This document shows positions 1 through 6,308 of a stretch of DNA of 37,643 nucleotides, one piece after another. Numbering within the stretch: position 1 is the stretch's first letter; every line of letters starts with the position of its first letter. A program made the position numbers and the translations under genes. Source of the stretch: an uncultured Parabacteroides sp. (GTDB lineage Bacteria > Bacteroidota > Bacteroidia > Bacteroidales > Tannerellaceae); NCBI GenBank assembly GCA_949289155.1, contig CASEMX010000046.1:1-37643 (forward strand), read 5' to 3'. The notes below the pieces were generated by a model. It saw only the letters and a list, made by a program, of their open reading frames with translations. It had not been told where the DNA came from and did not search any database.

Positions 1-321
1 GAATACGACTTTACCGGCAGCCCGCAGGTCCGGGTCCGTGCAATACGACGCATACGACTTGGCGATAGAACGATTGAACAGCACCGAATCATCGCGGTTT
101 GTATCCGTTTGCACCACATCCGGCGTGTCAATATACGCCGCATCAAACTTGAAACGAGCAATTTCAAGATTGGCGTGGGTGGCAAAATTCGCCCGAGGTT
201 CAGCAAAGCCCAATTCCTCCGCCTTATCAGCCGGCACTTTCTCCAGTGTGTCGGTCAAAAACTGTACATGCAATGCGATTCGCGCCGCATGTCTGGAAAA
301 CGAAAAAGCAATTTCAATCAT
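1..321 (-). CDS. Partial hypothetical protein (N-terminal 107 residues), DUF6261-like
   Basis: An open frame begins with ATG at 321 and runs leftwards off the window with no stop, so only the N-terminal 107 residues are visible. There is no signal peptide and no membrane segment. The protein looks soluble and mostly helical, with a stretch around residues 70-107 containing TDTNRDDSVLF and DPDLRAAGK. The spacing of an RD pair followed by a DP-R-A motif resembles the N-terminus of DUF6261-type Bacteroidales proteins as I remember them. That is a weak resemblance and I assign no function. Its upstream region is hairpin array 1, which begins about 40 bp before the start codon. I see no clear TAnnTTTG promoter between the array and the start. 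Confidence 0.6.
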   Translation of the reverse strand, partial: MIEIAFSFSRHAARIALHVQFLTDTLEKVPADKAEELGFAEPRANFATHANLEIARFKFDAAYIDTPDVVQTDTNRDDSVLFNRSIAKSYASYCTDPDLRAAGKVVF

Positions 322-360
322 AAGCATTTTATTTATTAGTGAAACTTATCTTCCATCTAC

Positions 361-606
361 GGGAAGCCTTCCTGCAGTTTTGCAGCGGCTTTTCCCGATT
401 CGGGAAACCTTCCTGCAATTTTGCAGCGACCCTTCCCGATTCGGGAAACCTTCCTGCAATTTTGCAGCGACCCTTCCCGTTTCGGGAAACCTTCCTGCAA
501 TTTTGCAGCGGCTCTTCCCGATTCGGGAAACTCTCCCGCAATTTTGCAGCGACCCTTCCCGATTCGGGAAATCCTCCCGCAATTTTGCGAGAAGCCTTCC
601 CGATTC
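361..606. repeat. Tandem array 1: six 41-bp units with two hairpins each
   Basis: Six consecutive units of exactly 41 bp start at 361, 402, 443, 484, 525 and 566. Each unit carries two short inverted repeats: TTCCCGATTCGGGAA (stem TTCCCG/CGGGAA) and CTGCAATTTTGCAG (stem CTGCAA/TTGCAG). In the unit starting at 443 the first hairpin's loop changes (ATT to TTT) while the stem is kept. In the last unit the second hairpin reads CCGCAATTTTGCGA, so a T-A pair has become C-G; the unit before it has the one-sided intermediate (C opposite A). All six frames stay partly open across the array because the unit lacks stop codons, but a 41-bp period shifts frame at each unit, so it is not coding. The array lies just upstream of the partial gene at 1-321. 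Confidence 0.95.
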
Positions 607-685
607 CCGTTTGCCCTCAAAGTTAGCGATTTAAACGAAACGACAAGGATTTTCAAGGGTATTTTTTTCATTCGGGAGGGAAAAA

Positions 686-860
686 GGGCGGCGGAGCCGT
701 CCAACGATGCGTAACCGTCTGCGCGAGGCGGAGCCGAGCCTGCGGTCATAGGCGCGGGACAAAGACATTCGACCTCTTCGAGGCCGTTGTGCTATGTGTT
801 CCTTCCTGCAGGTTCGCGCTGCTCACCCGCAGTTACGCATCATTCGACGGCTTCGCCGCC
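686..860. repeat. Dispersed GC-rich inverted repeat, copy A (long loop)
   Basis: The left arm at 686-715 and right arm at 832-860 are inverted copies of each other with 3 mismatches over 29 bp; the arm core is GGCGGCGGAGCCGT followed by GATGCGTAAC. They enclose about 116 bp of GC-rich sequence that holds further short inverted repeats (for example around 767-786). The same arm, including about five A residues on its left side, recurs at 1451-1487. No open frame here looks like a gene. Together with array 1 this accounts for the 580-bp gene-free stretch 322-902. It is probably a dispersed repeat of the REP/MITE kind, but no transposase or clear target-site duplication is visible. Confidence 0.8.
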
Positions 861-902
861 GTGGACTTCATGCAGACTTTGGGGGCTTTGCGTTGAAAAG
901 GG

Positions 903-1370
903 TTAGGAATTGGACTTGTCCTCATTCACCATCACGCCCCGATTGCCCTCTTCCATCGTAAAGTCGAACGAAGTATAGTCTTTTATCGTGCAATGATAGT
1001 TTTTACCGGCTTCCAGATTCTCCACAATGAATGTGAAATCCATCGGGCACACGCAATTCACAGACGGACCATTATGCGGCGTCAAGCTCAAGGCGATTTG
1101 GTCATCTTTTAATGAGACCTCATAATCCATCTTTTCAAATAAACAGTTCACCACGCAATTTATCATCTGGATTTCCAAAACGCCGCCTTTTACTTCATAG
1201 ACAATAGAATCTTCCTGCAAGTAATGCTCAGGGTCGATAGCCCGCGTAGTATTCAAATCCGTTTTGCAACCCGCCGTAGCCGCCACCCGGATTTTCCCGT
1301 CGCCATCATCGCTGCACGCCACGAAGCCGAGCAAAGCGAAGAGGCAGAATAGTAGTTTGAAATGTTTCAT
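903..1370 (-). CDS. Small surface-type lipoprotein of unknown function
   Basis: This is a 155-residue protein. The N-terminus is a lipoprotein signal: KHFK, a hydrophobic core, then the lipobox GFVAC with the lipidated cysteine at residue 19. The cysteine is followed by SDDGDGK. An acidic stretch right after the cysteine is the known Bacteroidota signal for export to the outer leaflet of the outer membrane, so surface exposure is likely (inference). The mature part has several further cysteines (CVVNC, CVC) and looks beta-rich. I do not recognise the family. The start at 1370 is the only one that gives a signal peptide. No canonical promoter stands out upstream, where a GC-rich palindrome separates it from the micro-protein cluster. 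Confidence 0.8.
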   Translation of the reverse strand: MKHFKLLFCLFALLGFVACSDDGDGKIRVAATAGCKTDLNTTRAIDPEHYLQEDSIVYEVKGGVLEIQMINCVVNCLFEKMDYEVSLKDDQIALSLTPHNGPSVNCVCPMDFTFIVENLEAGKNYHCTIKDYTSFDFTMEEGNRGVMVNEDKSNS

Positions 1371-1457
1371 GATAGTAATGTTTTAAAAGTTTACATGTAG
1401 ATAACATTTATTATAAAGGAAAGGTTGCGGAGAATCCGCCATTCTTCGCTGGAAAAA

Positions 1458-1518
1458 GGGCGGCGGAGCCGTCGAACGATGCGTAACCGTTACGTCTCAT
1501 TCGACAGCTCCGCCGCCC
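1458..1518. repeat. Dispersed GC-rich inverted repeat, copy B (near-perfect 61-bp palindrome)
   Basis: The left arm at 1458-1487 and right arm at 1489-1518 pair at about 26 of 30 positions with a one-base loop. The left arm matches the left arm of the copy at 686-715 with one difference, and both are preceded by GGAAAAA. The right arm stops two bases short of the fragment of a third micro-protein copy that starts at 1538 (minus strand), so the palindrome abuts, or has inserted into, that tandem duplication. The sequence would form a long hairpin in RNA or a cruciform in DNA. Confidence 0.88.
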
Positions 1519-1538
1519 GGCATCGCTCCTGCGTTCAT
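1519..1538 (-). pseudogene. Truncated third copy of the 32-residue micro-protein gene
   Basis: Downstream of the two intact copies, after the same short spacer, the sequence restarts with the coding of M-N-A-G (ATG at 1538). It then diverges after about 12 bases into the palindrome at 1458-1518. The resulting frame reads MNAGAMPGGGAVE and stops. I interpret this as a third tandem repeat unit cut off at the palindrome boundary. The fragment is too short to be functional. Confidence 0.7.
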
Positions 1539-1542
1539 AATG

Positions 1543-1641
1543 TCATAGCCCCTTTCTTTTGCCCAACGGGCTCTTCAGATAAATCAGGATGCCCCAAACA
1601 ATAGCGGCTAATACAATAAATATAAATAATCCTGCATTCAT
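1543..1641 (-). CDS. 32-residue single-pass membrane micro-protein, copy 2
   Basis: The reading frame encodes MNAGLFIFIVLAAIVWGIL (first 19 residues), then IYLKSPLGKRKGL and a stop. One hydrophobic helix spans roughly residues 5-21 and is followed by a basic tail (K, GKRKG), so an N-out/C-in orientation is expected from the positive-inside rule. It is a tandem duplicate (103-bp period) of the gene at 1646-1744 and differs from it at two residues (A for V at 13, L for V at 19). The differences at DNA level are mostly synonymous (for example CGG to CGC-type third-base changes), which supports real coding. The start codon follows the stop of the preceding copy by 4 bases, so translational coupling is likely. 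Confidence 0.75.
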   Translation of the reverse strand: MNAGLFIFIVLAAIVWGILIYLKSPLGKRKGL

Positions 1642-1645
1642 AACG

Positions 1646-1744
1646 TCATAGCCCCTTTCTCTTGCCCAACGGACTCTTCAGGTAAATTACAATGCCCCAA
1701 ACAATAACGGCCAATACAATAAATATAAATAATCCTGCGTTCAT
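1646..1744 (-). CDS. 32-residue single-pass membrane micro-protein, copy 1
   Basis: The frame encodes 32 residues starting MNAGLFIFIVLAVIVWGIV and ending YLKSPLGKRKGL. It has one transmembrane helix with a cytoplasmic basic tail. It starts 5 bases after the end of the 82-residue membrane protein gene at 1750-1998 and is followed 4 bases later by a second copy, so all three probably form one operon read from the promoter near 2027. Such micro-proteins often act as accessory subunits of a membrane partner. The neighbouring two-helix protein is the obvious candidate, but nothing in the sequence proves it. No function is known to me. Confidence 0.78.
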   Translation of the reverse strand: MNAGLFIFIVLAVIVWGIVIYLKSPLGKRKGL

Positions 1745-1749
1745 AAGCT

Positions 1750-1998
1750 TTACTTTTTTAATAATTCATTACCTATTATAGCTAATCCATAAGCCAAGAA
1801 AGCTCCTGTAATCAGCATCATTACCAACATCAGAGTTATTCTTTCGCTTTGAAAGAAGAAGACCAACGCACCGAGAACCAGTGCGGCATACGTCAATTGC
1901 GAGAGGTTGAAGAAATAGCCGGCCAGCTTGCCGTACCGTTCGTTTTCCTGTTCCTCTTTCGCGCTCTTTAGAGCCTGTTGTTTTATCCAATTTCCCAT
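1750..1998 (-). CDS. Small two-helix membrane protein of unknown function
   Basis: The protein has 82 residues. The first 25 are charged and probably cytoplasmic (KQQALKSAKEEQENERYGK). They are followed by two hydrophobic segments at about residues 29-49 (FFNLSQLTYAALVLGALVFFF) and 54-77, and a short basic end (LLKK). The layout recalls small DUF6722-type membrane proteins of Bacteroidales, but I cannot confirm that assignment. It is the first gene of a short minus-strand operon that continues into the two 32-residue proteins. A promoter of the form TATATTTG lies about 30 bp upstream of the start. Confidence 0.8.
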   Translation of the reverse strand: MGNWIKQQALKSAKEEQENERYGKLAGYFFNLSQLTYAALVLGALVFFFQSERITLMLVMMLITGAFLAYGLAIIGNELLKK

Positions 1999-2026
1999 AC
2001 GCTAAAGTTTATTTAGTTATCGTTTG

Positions 2027-2058
2027 CAAATATAGGGATTGCCCTTTGCTTTGCCAAG
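2027..2058 (-). promoter_or_regulatory. Promoter of the micro-protein operon
   Basis: On the minus strand, TATATTTG (2034 down to 2027) fits the Bacteroidota -7 consensus TAnnTTTG, and CTTG at 2058-2055 sits 20 bp upstream in the -33 position. It lies about 30 bp before the ATG at 1998. Confidence 0.6.
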
Positions 2059-2098
2059 CATTTGCGGAGATGTTTTTCATTCCTTGAATGCAGAATAA

Positions 2099-2136
2099 AC
2101 AAAAAAGGTTGTCCATCGCACCCGACGAACAACCTT
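2099..2136 (-). terminator. Rho-independent terminator after tRNA-Ser
   Basis: On the minus strand an 8-bp stem AAGGTTGT/ACAACCTT (2129-2136 with 2105-2112) encloses a 16-base loop and is followed by a run of T. It begins 5 bases after the 3' end of the tRNA-Ser gene. Confidence 0.85.
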
Positions 2137-2141
2137 CTTTG

Positions 2142-2228
2142 CGGAAGCGGGGGGATTCGAACCCCCGGTACGGAAACCCGTACGTCAGTTTAGCAAACTG
2201 GTGGTTTCAGCCACTCACCCACACTTCC
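2142..2228 (-). tRNA. tRNA-Ser (anticodon GCT)
   Basis: This 87-base class II tRNA has the acceptor GGAAGTG paired with CGCTTCC (one G-T wobble), the anticodon loop TTGCTAA giving anticodon GCT (reads AGC/AGU), a long variable arm, and the T-loop TTCGAAT. CCA is not encoded. It is preceded by a canonical promoter and followed by a terminator, so it is a single-gene transcription unit. Confidence 0.95.
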
Positions 2229-2257
2229 AAATGACTGCTATTATTTGAATTGCGCTG

Positions 2258-2288
2258 CAAAGGTATAGCTTATTTTCAAATAAACAAG
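2258..2288 (-). promoter_or_regulatory. Promoter of tRNA-Ser
   Basis: On the minus strand TACCTTTG (2265-2258) matches TAnnTTTG, with CTTG at 2288-2285 exactly 19 bp upstream. The same -7 octamer precedes the tRNA-Leu and tRNA-Phe genes in this window. Confidence 0.8.
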
Positions 2289-2321
2289 GCTTCGAAGATT
2301 TATTTTTTCAGAAAAAGATAT

Positions 2322-2329
2322 TATTTTTG
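2322..2329 (+). promoter_or_regulatory. Probable -7 element for mltG
   Basis: TATTTTTG matches TAnnTTTG and lies 35 bp before the mltG start codon. The -33 region is only T-rich, so the assignment rests mainly on the -7 box. It is divergent from the tRNA-Ser promoter. Confidence 0.55.
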
Positions 2330-2364
2330 CGGCTGATTCTGAAAATCAACCGTTTATTTTTTAT

Positions 2365-3405
2365 ATGAGCAAACGCATTTTCTTTCAACACTGGGCATGG
2401 CTTTGCGGCGTGGCACTCTTTTTAATCCTGTTCTCCTGCGGATTGTGGTGTTATCGCATCGTCTGGGCGCCCAACTTCTTCGCTGAGAAACCCGTTTACG
2501 TATATATTCATGAAAATAAGGACTGGGACGACCTGTGCCGCCAATTAGAAGATTCGGCGGCGTGCATGCATATCAACAGCTTCCGTCTGCTGGCGGATTG
2601 GATGAATTATACCGGCCACTTGCGTACCGGACGTTATCGCATCGAGCCGGAGGCGAGCAACTTGGAGGTAATCCGGATGCTGCGGAGCGGACATCAGGAG
2701 GCGGTGCGGCTGACGTTCCAATCCGCCCGCTCCTTCGAAGATATTGCGGAGCGTATCGATGACCAACTGATGCTCAACGCCGACGACCTGCTGCGCATGG
2801 TGCGCGACTCGGCATGGTGCAGCGCAATGGGATTTACCCCGCAAACCATCGCAGCGATGTTCATTCCCAACACATACGAAGTCTATTGGAACATCTCGCC
2901 CAAGGGATTTATGAACCGCATGCAAAAAGAGTACCGCGCCTATTGGAATGAAACGCGCATGGAAAAAGCCCGGCAAATCGGACTCACGCCGGTTGAAGTC
3001 GCCACGCTGGCCTCCATCGTGGAAGAGGAATCTGCCGCGACCGACGAATATCCCACCATCGCCGGGCTCTATCTGAACCGGCTCAAAGCCGGCATCCCCC
3101 TGCAAGCCGACCCTACGGTGAAATTCGCCCTCGGAGACCCCTCCCTGCAGCGCATCTTAACCAAGCATTTGGAGATAGATTCGCCCTACAATACCTATAA
3201 GCATCCGGGATTGCCCCCCGGTCCCATCCGCATACCTTCGCTACAAAGCCTGAATGCGGTGCTGAACTACCAGAAACACCATTATTTATATATGTGTGCG
3301 AAAGAAGATTTCTCAGGACGGCATAATTTCGCCGTATCGCTGGCAGAACACAACCGGAACGCCCAACGATACCGCGCCGCTCTGAACCGGAGAGGGATAT
3401 ATTAA
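2365..3405 (+). CDS. mltG: Endolytic peptidoglycan transglycosylase MltG
   Basis: MltG is an inner-membrane lytic transglycosylase that cleaves nascent glycan strands and is thought to set their length. The 346-residue protein has one N-terminal membrane helix at about residues 10-34 and a large periplasmic YceG domain. The motif FIPNTYEVYW is at about 167-175. The catalytic segment ASIVEEES has the conserved glutamate at about residue 220, followed by AGLYLNRLKAGIPLQADPT, which is typical of the family. Length is normal. It is a single gene between the tRNA-Ser promoter region and two convergent minus-strand genes. I am confident in the family; the activity itself is inferred. Confidence 0.95.
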   Translation: MSKRIFFQHWAWLCGVALFLILFSCGLWCYRIVWAPNFFAEKPVYVYIHENKDWDDLCRQLEDSAACMHINSFRLLADWMNYTGHLRTGRYRIEPEASNLEVIRMLRSGHQEAVRLTFQSARSFEDIAERIDDQLMLNADDLLRMVRDSAWCSAMGFTPQTIAAMFIPNTYEVYWNISPKGFMNRMQKEYRAYWNETRMEKARQIGLTPVEVATLASIVEEESAATDEYPTIAGLYLNRLKAGIPLQADPTVKFALGDPSLQRILTKHLEIDSPYNTYKHPGLPPGPIRIPSLQSLNAVLNYQKHHYLYMCAKEDFSGRHNFAVSLAEHNRNAQRYRAALNRRGIY

Positions 3406-3474
3406 TATCTGGAGAATTTCTTTGGAAAAGGCAATGTATTTTCCCGCATTGTCTGGATTTTTTGTCTTCTTGTT

Positions 3475-3798
3475 TTATAAAGCCGGAACATGCCGCCCTT
3501 TGAAGTAACCATTTGGATGCCTTTGGCAATAACCAGAGGTCAAAGAAGACAACGAACTCGATTGCGCGCCACAATATTTGCATGTATATTTATCCTTCTC
3601 CGCACCTTCATACAATTTATGTCTTCCTTTAAAAGCTCCATCCGGATGACGCTGACAACGACCTGAGGTCAAGGAAGAAACACTGGAAAACTTCTGCCCG
3701 CAATACTCGCAATAGTAATGCGGCTTATCGGCAAAGGCACTACATAAGAGTGCGATAGCTAAAATAAATAACCATCTCTCGGCTTTCAGTCCTTTCAT
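3475..3798 (-). CDS. Secreted protein with two zinc-finger-like repeats
   Basis: The 107-residue protein has an N-terminal hydrophobic segment (residues 8-22, LFILAIALLCSAFA) that looks like a signal peptide. Two homologous repeats of about 40 residues follow. Each has the pattern C-x2-C-x14-C-x2-H: C30, C33, C48, H51 and C73, C76, C91, H94. Each ends with a shared FKGRH stretch (H60 and H103). The SSLTSGxCQRHP segment is nearly identical in both, so this is an internal duplication. The pattern suggests a metal-binding knuckle (inference), which is unusual for an exported protein. It lies 6 bp downstream of the gene at 3805-4566 and is probably co-transcribed with it. I do not recognise a named function. 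Confidence 0.75.
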   Translation of the reverse strand: MKGLKAERWLFILAIALLCSAFADKPHYYCEYCGQKFSSVSSLTSGRCQRHPDGAFKGRHKLYEGAEKDKYTCKYCGAQSSSLSSLTSGYCQRHPNGYFKGRHVPAL

Positions 3799-3804
3799 TT
3801 TGTC

Positions 3805-4566
3805 TTATAATTGAATAGAATACGTATTTATAAAACATCTCACTTGTTGTGCAATTTCTTCTATCAACTTGTCTGGAACCATTGAAAGTTGGTTCGTATG
3901 AATAAGAAGCTTGGGTAAAGCATTCTCTTTTTCTCTATGAATATGGACCCAGAAACGTTTTTGCGTTTTTCCATCCCATTTCACTTGAAACATTTTTTCC
4001 AAATCGATATTGTAATCTCTTGGATAATGTCCGCAAGCTGCAATTACTATCGGGAAACTTTGAAAAAAAGATGATGCAAATATCTGGTTTCGCTTTTCTA
4101 TAGAACGTCTTGTCTCGTCTTTGTTCGTATCCTTACTATACAAAGCCGTCTCTACACTAAAGTCAGACGAAAAACAGTATTCATGGAAATCTATATTCCC
4201 ATTCCCTTCTCTATTTAGGATAAGATTTACGAGCTTTTGATATTGAAACCAAGTACGGCTCGTACCTCCGGATTCGTGTCCTTTTATATCAACTTTATAC
4301 TTTTGCCCTTTGTATGGGTAAAGCGGATTAATACATTCAGGATTACCACACCAGACAGGAATATCTTCTTGCAATACCTGTTGTTCGATGTTTTTCTTCC
4401 AGACTTCTACATTCTTGTCAATCTCATAAATGTGTTGGCTTGTGTTCTCGTTTGAGTCAATAGCCGCTTCTTTTCCCAAAATCAAGATCTTTGCATTCGG
4501 ATTACCATAACCGATAAAAGAATATGCTTGATTCACCAATGCTTTAAACGCTTCTGAATAAATCAT
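3805..4566 (-). CDS. Uncharacterised protein, uracil-DNA-glycosylase-like fold suspected
   Basis: I take the ATG at 4566 as the start (253 residues); an upstream in-frame ATG would add 11 residues but offers no better context. Near the N-terminus NPNAKILILGKEAAID resembles the first motif of the uracil-DNA glycosylase superfamily (hydrophobic strand, G, E/D-x). In the middle, PIVIAACGHYPRDYN would be a second core strand. Near the C-terminus, LLIHTNQLSMVP resembles the H-x-S segment of that fold. The match is by eye and the catalytic residues of true glycosylases are not clear, so I infer at most a fold relationship. CxxxxC pairs (WCGNPEC) occur at about residues 83-88. The upstream gap is shared with the divergent iorA promoter. 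Confidence 0.6.
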   Translation of the reverse strand: MIYSEAFKALVNQAYSFIGYGNPNAKILILGKEAAIDSNENTSQHIYEIDKNVEVWKKNIEQQVLQEDIPVWCGNPECINPLYPYKGQKYKVDIKGHESGGTSRTWFQYQKLVNLILNREGNGNIDFHEYCFSSDFSVETALYSKDTNKDETRRSIEKRNQIFASSFFQSFPIVIAACGHYPRDYNIDLEKMFQVKWDGKTQKRFWVHIHREKENALPKLLIHTNQLSMVPDKLIEEIAQQVRCFINTYSIQL

Positions 4567-4667
4567 GATATTGATATTTTTATGTGATACATGCTGCAAA
4601 ACTATATACTTTCATTTTCTCTTGAAAATCCAAATCCTACAAATTTCTTTTTTACAGAGAATCTTTA

Positions 4668-4675
4668 TATATTTG
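4668..4675 (+). promoter_or_regulatory. Probable -7 element for iorA
   Basis: TATATTTG fits TAnnTTTG and lies 34 bp before the iorA start. The -33 position holds only a T-rich stretch, so this is a moderate call. Confidence 0.5.
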
Positions 4676-4709
4676 CCAACCATAAAATTACACAGATAAT
4701 CAAAATAAC

Positions 4710-6308
4710 ATGGGAAAACATTTGTTTTTAGGGGACGAAGCGATAGCCCAAGCGGCCATTGATGCCGGACTTTCGGGCGTATATGCCTATCCGGGCACTC
4801 CCTCAACGGAAATCACAGAATATATACAAGGCTCTCCGGTAGCGAAGGAGAGGAATATCCATTGCAAATGGAGCGCGAACGAGAAGACGGCGATGGAGGC
4901 GGCGTTGGGCATGAGCTATGCCGGCAAGCGTTCGCTTTGTTGCATGAAGCACGTGGGGATAAACGTGGCGGCGGATTGCTTCATGAACGCGGCGATGAGC
5001 GGTATTAACGGCGGTATGATTATCGTCACGGCTGACGACCCTTCGATGCACTCGTCGCAAAACGAGCAGGACAATCGTATGTTTGGCAACTTTGCCATGA
5101 TTCCGATGTTGGAGCCCTCAAGCCAGCAGGAGGCATACGATATGGTGTATGAAGGTTTTGAATTGTCGGAGAAGTTAGGCTATCCGATTCTGCTTCGCGT
5201 GACGACCCGCATGGCGCATTCACGTGCCGGAGTGGAAACACGGGAGAGGAAGGATACGCTTCCGATGCATTGCCCGGAGGATGGACGGCAACGTTATATC
5301 CTTCTTCCGGCTTTGGCGCGTCAACGCTATCGGAAACTGATCGCGGCGCAGGAGGTATTCGAGCAGGCTTCGGAGGCATCGCCTTACAATAGGTATTATG
5401 ATGCGCCGGATAAGTCATTAGGCACTATTGCTACCGGCATTGCTTTCAACTATCTTTCCGAAAATTATCCAGACGGATTTAAGCATCCAGTATTGAAGAT
5501 TGCGCAATATCCGATGCCGACCGAGAAGCTCGCCCGTTTGGTGGATGAGTGCGAGGAAATTCTGGTATTGGAAGAGGGGTATCCGGTCGTAGAACAACAA
5601 TTGAAAGGTTTGTTGAGCAAAGGTTTGAAAGTACACGGGCGGTTGGATGGTACGTTGCAACGCGACGGTGAACTTACGCCGGATGCCGTGGGCAAAGCGT
5701 TAGGTTTGACCATCACGCAATATTATGCGACGCCGGAAGTGGTAGAGCAGCGTCCGCCTGCATTGTGTCAGGGATGCGGACACCGCGATATGTATCAGGC
5801 GTTGAACGAGGTCCTGACGGAATACGAAGGCGCGAAGGTGTTCGGGGATATCGGATGTTATACACTTGGAGCCTTGCCTCCTTTCCGGGCGATTGATACG
5901 TGCATCGACATGGGCGCCTCCATTACGATGGCGAAGGGAGCTTCGGATGCGGGTGTCTTCCCGGCAGTATCGGTGATTGGAGACTCAACCTTTACCCATT
6001 CAGGCATGACGGGCTTGTTGGATTGCGTGAACGAGAATACGAACATTACCATTGTCATCTCGGACAACGAGACAACGGCCATGACCGGCGGACAGGACTC
6101 TGCCGGTACGGGGCGGTTGGAATCCATCTGCGCAGGTATCGGGGTCGATCCGGCACATATCCGTGTCATGATTCCGCTCAAGAAGAACTACGAAGAGATG
6201 AAACAAATCATCCGCGAGGAGATCGAATACCAAGGCGTGTCCGTCTTGATTCCTCGTCGTGAATGTATCCAGACATTAACCAGAAAGAAAAAAGCAAGCA
6301 AGAAATGA
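4710..6308 (+). CDS. iorA: Indolepyruvate ferredoxin oxidoreductase, alpha subunit
   Basis: IorA, with IorB, oxidatively decarboxylates aryl pyruvates (indole-, phenyl- and hydroxyphenyl-pyruvate) to aryl-acetyl-CoA, using thiamine diphosphate and ferredoxin. The 532-residue protein has an N-terminal pyruvate-oxidoreductase-like domain (GVYAYPGTPSTEI near residue 24) and a C-terminal thiamine-diphosphate-binding domain. The latter shows CQGCGHRDMY at about 352 and GDSTFTHSG followed by SDNETTAMTGG, the GD...N cofactor motif. It ends in a lysine-rich tail and lacks the extra C-terminal ferredoxin domain seen in archaeal forms, which I believe is normal for Bacteroidota. Its stop overlaps the iorB start (ATGA). 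The partner iorB is broken here, so the complex may not form. Confidence 0.95.
   Translation: MGKHLFLGDEAIAQAAIDAGLSGVYAYPGTPSTEITEYIQGSPVAKERNIHCKWSANEKTAMEAALGMSYAGKRSLCCMKHVGINVAADCFMNAAMSGINGGMIIVTADDPSMHSSQNEQDNRMFGNFAMIPMLEPSSQQEAYDMVYEGFELSEKLGYPILLRVTTRMAHSRAGVETRERKDTLPMHCPEDGRQRYILLPALARQRYRKLIAAQEVFEQASEASPYNRYYDAPDKSLGTIATGIAFNYLSENYPDGFKHPVLKIAQYPMPTEKLARLVDECEEILVLEEGYPVVEQQLKGLLSKGLKVHGRLDGTLQRDGELTPDAVGKALGLTITQYYATPEVVEQRPPALCQGCGHRDMYQALNEVLTEYEGAKVFGDIGCYTLGALPPFRAIDTCIDMGASITMAKGASDAGVFPAVSVIGDSTFTHSGMTGLLDCVNENTNITIVISDNETTAMTGGQDSAGTGRLESICAGIGVDPAHIRVMIPLKKNYEEMKQIIREEIEYQGVSVLIPRRECIQTLTRKKKASKK

Noticed and set aside
339-749. Several overlapping open frames on both strands, with repeating FPNREGSLQNC-type peptides
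   Set aside because: They are translations of the 41-bp array, which shifts frame every unit. They have no start context or promoter.
2545-3105. 186-codon open frame antisense to mltG
   Set aside because: MltG is a clear full-length family member on the plus strand. The antisense frame has no recognisable features and is a shadow.
3425-3465. Possible terminator after mltG (CAATG...CATTG followed by T-rich sequence)
   Set aside because: The stem is only five or six base pairs and the T-run is displaced; too weak to list.
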